DNA of 5,241 nucleotides, taken from NCBI GenBank assembly GCA_002499405.1, contig DALH01000036.1, positions 1 to 5,241 of the forward strand, written 5' to 3'. Below the pieces are notes generated by a model. That model saw only the letters and a program-made list of their open reading frames with translations, had not been told where the DNA came from and did no database searches. The position numbers and the translations under genes were made by a program. Of this stretch, positions 1 to 4,744 are shown in pieces. Each line of letters opens with the position of its first letter. Within the stretch, counting starts at the first letter, position 1. The stretch is from Candidatus Micrarchaeota archaeon UBA95 (lineage in GTDB: Archaea > Micrarchaeota > Micrarchaeia > Norongarragalinales > Norongarragalinaceae).

Positions 1-3000
1 CGTCCAAAGAGTTCACGAAAACCTTTTGGTTGACTTCCGTGTCGTGCCTCCCGTCCTTGTCCACCACGGACAACTCCGCGTTCACCGAGGCAAACCCCTC
101 GCGCAGGGGCGCCATCAACACCTTGCAACGCACTGAATCGCCTTCCTTTAACGCGCCCGCGTCAAACGAGAAACCCGTGTCGCCGGCGTGCACCGCGTAG
201 TCACCGCAATCCGCCACAATGGCCTTGATGGTTTGGCCGTCCATTGACACGGAGACGTGGTTCTCGTCGCGGTTGCGCTTCGCCACGAACTCCATTTCCC
301 CTGCCAGAAGCGAGTGCGGGCAATTGTCGTTGAACGAGCCGTCTTCCCTGAAGCAGTTGAACACCTCGTACGCCTCGTAGTGGGTGGTAGAATTCTGTTT
401 CACCGGGGTTCCGTTCAAGTCCTCTTGTTGAAGCGAAACCATTACGATTCCGTAATCAGTTGCCGCGAACCCCTGGTCCGTTATGCGGAACGGCGAGTAA
501 TGCGTTGAGGCCGCAGCGCCGTAAAACTCTGCTGCCAAATCCAACTCGGTTGGCGACGGCTCCAAGGGGTTGAATAATGCGGTCCCGCCAATTGAATACG
601 GCTCGGAATAGTAATCGCCGAAAACCCGGTAATCCGAGCACTCCTGCACGCCCGTCAAGTCAACGCCGACCTCGTGGCCGGAAACCTCGTGCAAGTCGCC
701 TCCACCGCACAAGCGGTAGTCCCCCACGAGTTCCCCGATTGGGTAAGTCGCCTCCAGCGCCTCCAAGTAATCTTGCGGCGCGACCAGCCACAACGCGTTT
801 TCGTTCCCGGCTTCGGCGAAGAACTCCACCTTCCAGTCGGCGATAAGGGGCTGGAACTCGGGGTCCCCTTCAGCGAACCCCGCCATTGAAAAAACGTTGA
901 ACGCGCCAAGGCCCGACTCCCTTGAGCCCTGGCGAAGCGTGATTGAAACGCAGTAATTGTTCTCGCAACTCGTTGTCGGGGAATAAACCAGGTAAGTGCG
1001 GTTCTTTGTTGGCGCGGCCTCGCACGGCTCCGCGCACTCGCCAACAAAGGCGGGGTAACGCAACTGCAATCCGCCGCGGTCCGCAAAAGCGCGCCACTCA
1101 AGGAACGCTTCGGCTGACCTGGTTGCCTCGTCCAGTTCCAAGTCGTCGTCAACCACGAAACCGATTTTCACGAGGCGGTTCACCGGGCCCCCGTAAGTCA
1201 AGTGAATGCTTTCGCCGTCCAACTCCTCAACGGCTGCGGGAGGGGAATAATTCACTATGGTCAGTCCCTCGCCCGCGCGCAGGAAGAAGCCCGAGTAATC
1301 CACTTCGTCGGTCGCCAACTGGAAGTGCGCCTCGTAATAATGCCCTAATTTCAACGAGTTCACTTCCAGCCCGTTCCACGCCTTGACTCCGCGCAGCGTG
1401 GCGGAAACGTCGCCCGCGCTCGCCTCGGAAAGAAGTTTGACCGTGAAATCGTTTTCGCCTGCTGCAAGGGTCAACTCGTTCAAAGCCGCCAAGTAACCCC
1501 TTGCAATTGTCTCCAACTCAAATGGCTGGCGCGCCTTCACCTGCAACGAACACGTTTTCCCGACGCACGAGTCAATTGTTTCGTTGTTTTGCCGCGCCGC
1601 GAACGCGGCTTCAACCGCGTTACCCGTTTCCAAGTCAATTGCGGAAACGAATAACTCTGCTTGATTCAACTCCAAAACGATTTGCAACTCGTTTTCTTCA
1701 GCCAGCAGCGTGCCCGACTCGCCCATCCTGCCCTCGTGCGCTGCGCGCACCGAAACTATTCTACCCTTTTCAAGGCCCTGGAAAACCGCGAGCCCGCCCC
1801 GCGCGACCTCGGGGCCGGCAATCAGGCGCGGCCGGCCCGCGTCAACGTAAAAAAGCGAGACGAGCGCGCCGTTCACGTCCGAGCCGTCAAACTCGTCCAC
1901 GACCAGGGCGCGCAGGGAAACCGGGTCGTCGGCCGACCGCAACAATATTTCAATTATTCCGCCCGCGGAAAAAGCGGCGAACTCCGGGTAATAACCCGGC
2001 TTGAGGGCGACCGCGTAATATTCGAGGGTTGAGTCAAGAGCCAACTCGTCGCCGCTCGCCTTGTTGCGCAACAGCGGCGCCTCACCTCCTTCAACGAAGA
2101 CGTTTATGCTTGCGGAGAGCTCTCTGCCCTCCTCGTCAACGGCGCGCACCACCGTCATTGAATATGCTTCCTTGTCCGCCGGCGAAAAGCATTTCGGCGG
2201 GGACGCCTTAACGCATTCCCCGTAATACCCTTCTGCCTTGCACGTCATTGAGCCAACGCAGTTGTCTTTGGTGCGGCACTCAATTGTGTTGCCTTCAAAG
2301 CACGGCCCCGCGCACGAAGCCGGCTCCGCCTTCAAGCAATCCGAGAACTCGGCTCCCTTGCAGGTTTGCACGCCCACGCAGTTGTCGGCCGTGGTGCAAT
2401 CGATTTGCTCGCCGTTCGAGCACGCGCCCGAAACCAGTTCCTTCGCCGCATCCAGTTTCTTCAACACGACCGAGAACTCCACGCCCGCCGGAGTCAGCAA
2501 CTCCTTGTTTTTAGAGCCGTCAAAAGCAAGGTAGCCGTCGGCTTCAGCCATCACGAACACTTGCGAGTCAACGGCCAGGGACGCGATGAAGGCATTACCC
2601 TTTCCTTCGGCCGCCAAGACGCCGTTCGCGTAGTAAACGCTTATGCTCGCATCCGGCTTGGAGCCGTCGCTCCCGGCAACGTAGACAATCACCTTGCCCG
2701 TGCTGGACTCGCTGTTCGCCCCGCCGGCGGCGCGCCACTCATTCTCGCTCACGAATTCAACGTCGGGGTTCTTCAACGGAATCATTATGGAGGCCTTCTT
2801 TTTTTCAAGCAATACCAGGGCTTCGCCGCCGCTCACCGAGGAATTGCGCGAGGAATAACCTTGCTTGACAACTTCCACGACGAAGTCGCCTTGCAAACCG
2901 AATTCAAGGAAGCCCTCCCCGCCGGTCAAGTCCTCGGCAACCAACTGGTTCCCGCTCCAGACGCGCACGGTCGCGCCCTCAACTGGTTCGTTGCCCGACA

Positions 3001-3271
3001 ACACTTTTACGGAGAGCCCAATCGTTTCCTGCGCTCCAAAAAACAGGAAGGCGGACGCGGCAACCAGCAAAACAATTAAGGCGAGGAACGCGGGAAGCGA
3101 TGGAACGCCGCGCATTTCCAGCGGCTCCACAACAACGTGCACTGGCACGCCGCGCCCCTCTAACGACTCCAAGAAGGAATACCAGGAGTCCTCCAGCCGC
3201 TCGTAAACCCCTTGCCGCGGAACAGAATCCCCCATGCCAGTAGAACAACTGTTGGAGCCTTCTTTAATCAT
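1..3271 (-). CDS. Giant membrane-anchored surface protein with Ig-like domains and Cys-rich repeats (3' end outside window)
   Basis: One uninterrupted frame, at least 1090 residues, running off the left edge. I start at the ATG at 3271, not the in-frame ATG at 3235, because GGGGAG (3284-3279) lies 7 nt before it. Residues 1-60 are polar and probably cytoplasmic. Residues 61-78 (AFLALIVLLVAASAFLFF) form one membrane anchor, and the rest is probably outside the cell. Residues about 84-142 resemble a carboxypeptidase-regulatory/PEGA-like beta sandwich (PVEGATVRV, then GYSS at the end); similar beta-rich units seem to follow near 192-252, 370-440, 450-532 and 537-612. Two six-Cys repeats occupy 284-361. 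Further Cys occur as close pairs (569/574, 746/750, 769/774) or more widely spaced. N-glycosylation sequons such as NSS, NET, NRT and NST are present. No catalytic motif was found. Adhesion, a cell-surface structure or partner binding are possible roles; the exact one is unknown. It follows the HEPN gene by 3 nt, so co-transcription is likely. Confidence 0.85.
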   Translation of the reverse strand, partial: MIKEGSNSCSTGMGDSVPRQGVYERLEDSWYSFLESLEGRGVPVHVVVEPLEMRGVPSLPAFLALIVLLVAASAFLFFGAQETIGLSVKVLSGNEPVEGATVRVWSGNQLVAEDLTGGEGFLEFGLQGDFVVEVVKQGYSSRNSSVSGGEALVLLEKKKASIMIPLKNPDVEFVSENEWRAAGGANSESSTGKVIVYVAGSDGSKPDASISVYYANGVLAAEGKGNAFIASLAVDSQVFVMAEADGYLAFDGSKNKELLTPAGVEFSVVLKKLDAAKELVSGACSNGEQIDCTTADNCVGVQTCKGAEFSDCLKAEPASCAGPCFEGNTIECRTKDNCVGSMTCKAEGYYGECVKASPPKCFSPADKEAYSMTVVRAVDEEGRELSASINVFVEGGEAPLLRNKASGDELALDSTLEYYAVALKPGYYPEFAAFSAGGIIEILLRSADDPVSLRALVVDEFDGSDVNGALVSLFYVDAGRPRLIAGPEVARGGLAVFQGLEKGRIVSVRAAHEGRMGESGTLLAEENELQIVLELNQAELFVSAIDLETGNAVEAAFAARQNNETIDSCVGKTCSLQVKARQPFELETIARGYLAALNELTLAAGENDFTVKLLSEASAGDVSATLRGVKAWNGLEVNSLKLGHYYEAHFQLATDEVDYSGFFLRAGEGLTIVNYSPPAAVEELDGESIHLTYGGPVNRLVKIGFVVDDDLELDEATRSAEAFLEWRAFADRGGLQLRYPAFVGECAEPCEAAPTKNRTYLVYSPTTSCENNYCVSITLRQGSRESGLGAFNVFSMAGFAEGDPEFQPLIADWKVEFFAEAGNENALWLVAPQDYLEALEATYPIGELVGDYRLCGGGDLHEVSGHEVGVDLTGVQECSDYRVFGDYYSEPYSIGGTALFNPLEPSPTELDLAAEFYGAAASTHYSPFRITDQGFAATDYGIVMVSLQQEDLNGTPVKQNSTTHYEAYEVFNCFREDGSFNDNCPHSLLAGEMEFVAKRNRDENHVSVSMDGQTIKAIVADCGDYAVHAGDTGFSFDAGALKEGDSVRCKVLMAPLREGFASVNAELSVVDKDGRHDTEVNQKVFVNSLD
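2189..2422 (-). repeat. Two tandem six-cysteine repeats in the surface protein
   Basis: Two adjacent units of about 37-38 residues share one cysteine pattern: C-x7-C-x5-C-x5-C-x7/8-C-x7-C. Unit 1 (2422-2312) runs from CSNGEQIDC to CLKAEPASC. Unit 2 (2302-2189) runs from CFEGNTIEC to CVKASPPKC. Both contain DNCVG followed by TCK. The linker is only three residues (AGP). Twelve cysteines in about 78 residues point to compact disulfide-bonded modules outside the cell. The repeat is clear in the protein but diverged in the DNA, so it is an old duplication and not a recent one. Confidence 0.85.
3038..3091 (-). other. Single transmembrane segment of the surface protein
   Basis: These codons encode AFLALIVLLVAASAFLFF, an uninterrupted 18-residue hydrophobic stretch and the only strong membrane segment in the visible protein. 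It is preceded by about 60 polar residues with an Arg close to the membrane, and followed by GAQETIG, which carries no positive charge. This fits an N-in, C-out signal anchor. The long N-terminal tail makes a classical cleaved signal peptide less likely, although small residues within the segment leave cleavage possible. Confidence 0.75.
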
Positions 3272-3274
3272 TTG

Positions 3275-3700
3275 TTAACTCCCCATTTTCAAATAGTTTC
3301 CCACTTTTTCCAAAAATCCTCTTGCAAAAACAATTGCTTTTTCTGCATCCTCTTTTTCAACCGTCGTGTCCAAGCCGTAAGCCGTCGCATGCCTCAACCG
3401 ACGATACAAGTGAAAAGCATTAATCCACTTGGTGCCGAGGTCCGCGTGCTTTTCGGACAAATACCTGCCTACCGCATAATGGCTTCGCTCGCCAACGCCG
3501 TCAACGAAAAGTATTGCCCTCGCCGAGTGAAAAACGCTGGCGTACGCACTCATAACCGCGGCGTTATACGCGCGCACGTTTAGAATTGTTTCCGCTTCAT
3601 CCAAATACTTTCTTGCAACCTTCAAGGACTTCTTTGCGCGCTCTTTGGATGGGACGACTTTCTTCAACAACCCCTTTTCAAACAATTCGTCAACATTCAT
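3275..3700 (-). CDS. HEPN domain protein (UPF0332-like), putative toxin partner of the MNT protein
   Basis: A 141-residue, mostly helical protein. The core AYNAAVMSAYASVFHSARAI followed by LFVDGVGERSHYAVGRYL (residues 44-81) matches the UPF0332/HEPN pattern of a four-helix bundle. The C-terminal motif is R103-HATA-Y108 followed by VEKEDAEKAIVFARGFLEKV, equivalent to the family's R-x3-D-Y and last helix, but with Ala where Asp is usual. HEPN proteins paired with MNT partners are often RNases and toxins (established for HepT/MntA). Here the canonical RX4-6H active site is not present in that spacing; R100-x3-H104 is the closest. RNase activity is therefore uncertain. The start overlaps the MNT stop codon (ATGA, 3700-3697), implying coupled translation. 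The stop codon is 3 nt before the surface-protein start. Confidence 0.85.
   Translation of the reverse strand: MNVDELFEKGLLKKVVPSKERAKKSLKVARKYLDEAETILNVRAYNAAVMSAYASVFHSARAILFVDGVGERSHYAVGRYLSEKHADLGTKWINAFHLYRRLRHATAYGLDTTVEKEDAEKAIVFARGFLEKVGNYLKMGS
3279..3284 (-). promoter_or_regulatory. Ribosome binding site deciding the surface-protein start
   Basis: On the minus strand GGGGAG lies 7 nt before the ATG at 3271 and overlaps the last codons of the HEPN gene (ATG GGG AGT TAA). It contains GGAG, complementary to the usual archaeal 16S rRNA 3' end. The in-frame ATG at 3235 has no such site in front of it, so 3271 is the better start and adds 12 residues. An SD inside the end of the preceding gene fits an internal gene of a polycistronic message. 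Confidence 0.65.
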
Positions 3701-4242
3701 TCAACCACCAAAGGCGCGCCGTAAAGCAAAACGTGGTTTGCTAACACTTCAACGTAGAATCGGTCCCGTTCTTCAGCCATTTTCAACCATTTGCCGACCG
3801 ACACCGGGTGCGGGTTCACTTCGGGGCGAAGCGAGTCACTCAACGGCTTGAACGAATTGAAAACCTTGTTATGCCCGACGTTGGTCACGACCAAAAAGTC
3901 AACGTCACTCTTGGAAACGAATTCGCCCGAGGCATAGGAACCGTAAAGCGCCACGGACTGAAACTCCTCGTTCTCCCAATTCTTTTTGAACAACTCAATT
4001 TTCTCCAAAAACCAAGTCCTCTTCCACTGCTTAACCAGTGCACTGGAATTATTGAGTGAATAAAACAACGCATTTGCGCTCTCCTCCCTTGCCAAAACGC
4101 CTTGCGCCGCCAGTTCGCCGCACACGCGCGAAGCCGAGCCCGCGCTTATTCCAATGGCTCGCACCAACCCCTTCACGTGCATCCTTTTCTCGGGCTCTAC
4201 AAAAAAGAATTCAAGTATTTTGCCCTTCGCGCCAGTAAACAT
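3697..4242 (-). CDS. Winged-HTH regulator fused to a minimal nucleotidyltransferase (MNT), putative antitoxin
   Basis: A 181-residue protein. Residues about 5-62 look like a winged helix-turn-helix: MHVKGLVRAIGISAGSASRV is the helix-turn-helix and VLAREESANALFYSLN the wing. Residues about 92-178 form a DNA polymerase beta-type minimal nucleotidyltransferase with the GS-x10-DxD signature (G101-S102, D113-V-D115), which binds metal and NTP. E141 in PEVNPHPVSV could be the third acidic residue. In the MntA/HepT system the MNT protein adenylylates a tyrosine of the HEPN toxin, and the adjacent HEPN gene suggests the same pairing here. The HTH suggests that it also represses its own promoter, where two matching dyads lie. 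I use the ATG at 4242; a TTG at 4245 would add one residue. No SD is visible, consistent with a leaderless message. Confidence 0.88.
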   Translation of the reverse strand: MFTGAKGKILEFFFVEPEKRMHVKGLVRAIGISAGSASRVCGELAAQGVLAREESANALFYSLNNSSALVKQWKRTWFLEKIELFKKNWENEEFQSVALYGSYASGEFVSKSDVDFLVVTNVGHNKVFNSFKPLSDSLRPEVNPHPVSVGKWLKMAEERDRFYVEVLANHVLLYGAPLVVE

Positions 4243-4248
4243 CAATAA

Positions 4249-4266
4249 ATTGAACGGTCGTTCAAT
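4249..4266. promoter_or_regulatory. Perfect operator dyad upstream of the MNT gene
   Basis: On the plus strand ATTGAACG-GT-CGTTCAAT is an 8-bp perfect inverted repeat around a 2-bp centre. Beyond a single mismatch on each side (4248/4267) the symmetry continues for four more base pairs, giving a 28-bp near-palindrome at 4244-4271. It fills the space between the TATA box and the predicted transcription start, where a bound protein would block polymerase. The likely ligand is the winged-HTH domain of the MNT protein, alone or with HEPN; that part is inference. Confidence 0.75.
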
Positions 4267-4274
4267 ATATTAAA
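4265..4274 (-). promoter_or_regulatory. TATA box of the MNT-HEPN operon (leaderless)
   Basis: The minus strand reads TTTAATATAT, centred about 28 nt before the ATG at 4242. Archaeal TATA boxes sit about 25-27 nt before the transcription start, so the message should begin at or within a few bases of the start codon. The lack of a Shine-Dalgarno motif upstream of this ATG agrees. The box lies between and under the two operator dyads. Confidence 0.55.
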
Positions 4275-4286
4275 CCATCGTTCAAT
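4269..4286. promoter_or_regulatory. Imperfect second operator dyad, 20 bp from the first
   Basis: ATTAAACC-AT-CGTTCAAT has the same layout as the first dyad with six of eight arm pairs matching. Its centre (4277.5) is exactly 20 bp from that of the first (4257.5), about two helical turns, so two dimers could bind on the same face. TCGTTCAAT is repeated exactly at 4258-4266 and 4278-4286. This site covers the upstream edge of the TATA box and the BRE position. An additional 8-bp inverted pair, TTAAACCA/TGGTTTAA (4270-4277 and 4291-4298), overlaps it. Confidence 0.6.
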
Positions 4287-4315
4287 TAGTTGGTTTAAGA
4301 ATGAAACCGGAAACA

Positions 4316-4346
4316 TTTTCGGAAAACCGAAACAAAATTTTTTTGG
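4316..4346 (-). terminator. Weak T-rich termination region after the acylphosphatase gene
   Basis: Just after the acylphosphatase stop codon the minus strand carries an A7 run followed by TTTTGTTT and another T4, and a small 6-bp stem, TTTCGG-AAAA-CCGAAA on the plus strand (4317-4332). Archaeal termination needs only T-tracts, so this could end the acylphosphatase message before the MNT promoter. The tracts are short and the call is tentative. Confidence 0.3.
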
Positions 4347-4613
4347 TTACTTGCTTGCCCGCACTTTAAAGCCGTCAAACCTTTCAGGCGCGCAATCTTG
4401 TTGCGTGACGCGGTCAACGCGCACCGGAAAGGAAAGGTTTTTCACGCGTTCCAGGAACTCGCCTGCGTCGCCTTCAACCACGCACTCCACGCCCCCGCCT
4501 GAAAGGTTGCGCACCCAGCCCTTCACGCCGAGTTCGCGCGCCACGCGCGCCGCCTTTTCGCGGAAGCAGACGCCTTGCACGCGGCCCTCAAACACGAAGC
4601 GCTTGCATGCCAT
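4347..4613 (-). CDS. acyP: Acylphosphatase
   Basis: An 88-residue protein, the normal length for this family, which hydrolyses the carboxyl-phosphate bond of acyl phosphates in the cytoplasm. The phosphate-binding loop GRVQGVCFR (residues 10-18) carries the catalytic Arg18, and GWVRNLSGG (32-40) carries the catalytic Asn36. VECVVEGD and the C-terminal FDGFKVRA complete the alpha/beta ferredoxin-like fold. Small deviations from the commonest sequence are Cys16 for Gly in the loop and Gly for Asp in the usual DG after the Asn; neither removes a catalytic residue. It has its own TATA-like box, centred 24 nt before the ATG, and no SD, so it is probably leaderless and monocistronic. No functional link to the neighbours is obvious. 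Confidence 0.95.
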   Translation of the reverse strand: MACKRFVFEGRVQGVCFREKAARVARELGVKGWVRNLSGGGVECVVEGDAGEFLERVKNLSFPVRVDRVTQQDCAPERFDGFKVRASK

Positions 4614-4625
4614 AAAATTAGAAGG

Positions 4626-4643
4626 CGTTGAATTAATTTAACG
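4626..4643. promoter_or_regulatory. Near-palindrome over the acylphosphatase TATA box
   Basis: CGTTGAAT-TA-ATTTAACG matches its own reverse complement at 16 of 18 positions. Each arm differs by one base from the half-sites of the MNT operators (CGTTCAAT and ATTGAACG), but the arms are in everted order. The same everted order with a 2-bp spacer occurs between the two MNT operators. AT-rich promoter DNA makes short palindromes common, so this is a candidate site only. Confidence 0.35.
4633..4641 (-). promoter_or_regulatory. TATA-like box of the acylphosphatase gene
   Basis: The minus strand reads TTAAATTAA, centred about 24 nt before the ATG at 4613, with CAACAAACG immediately upstream as a possible BRE. 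The spacing predicts transcription starting at or next to the start codon. No Shine-Dalgarno motif is seen between the box and the ATG. The box lies inside an 18-bp near-palindrome (4626-4643). Confidence 0.5.
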
Positions 4644-4663
4644 TTTGTTGGGTTTTGCTAACT

Positions 4664-4706
4664 GTGGTAAAAAAAAGCGTATCAATTGGTTAAAAAAGTT
4701 TACCAC
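4664..4706. repeat. Inverted repeat GTGGTAAA / TTTACCAC in the intergenic region
   Basis: GTGGTAAA at 4664-4671 is an exact inverted copy of TTTACCAC at 4699-4706, separated by 27 nt, with CAATTG almost at the centre of symmetry (4683-4688). It lies upstream of the acylphosphatase promoter and downstream of the T-rich end of the right-hand gene. It could be an upstream regulator site or an RNA fold at the 3' end of the right-hand transcript; the sequence alone does not decide. Confidence 0.4.
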
Positions 4707-4710
4707 TAGG

Positions 4711-4736
4711 CGTTTTTAAAAAAAAACGAAAAAAGG
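4711..4736 (-). terminator. T-rich terminator of the right-hand gene
   Basis: Eight bases after the TAA ending the right-hand gene the minus strand runs TTTTTTCG then T9, typical of archaeal T-tract termination. CGTTTTT/AAAAACG (4711-4717 and 4722-4728) can also pair as a 7-bp stem around a 4-nt loop, but most pairs are A-T, so the T-tracts are the more convincing signal. Confidence 0.6.
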
Positions 4737-4744
4737 AGGGGGGC

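Noticed and set aside
674..691. HEVSGH in the surface protein as a zinc-peptidase motif
   Set aside because: The motif needs HExxH; here the second His is one residue too far, and no third ligand or helix context is apparent.
655..1152. Minus-strand frame of 165 codons inside the surface gene
   Set aside because: It is a shifted frame of the same strand, rich in Arg, Ser, Thr and Pro with no recognisable motif, typical of out-of-frame translation.
2366..3079. Long plus-strand open frame (237 codons)
   Set aside because: It lies wholly antisense to the surface gene, whose frame is continuous and encodes a membrane anchor and coherent repeats. GC-rich coding DNA often leaves long antisense frames, and the translation shows no domain.
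3233..3235. ATG at 3235 as the surface-protein start
   Set aside because: No ribosome binding site precedes it, while the in-frame ATG at 3271 has GGGGAG at 7 nt and sits directly behind the HEPN stop codon.
4243..4245. TTG at 4245 as the MNT start
   Set aside because: The ATG immediately after it is a stronger start and costs only one residue. If the message is leaderless, the exact transcription start would decide.
4317..4332. Hairpin plus T7 on the plus strand as a bacterial-style terminator
   Set aside because: TTTCGG-AAAA-CCGAAA followed by T7 looks like one, but no plus-strand gene ends upstream and the stem is only 6 bp.
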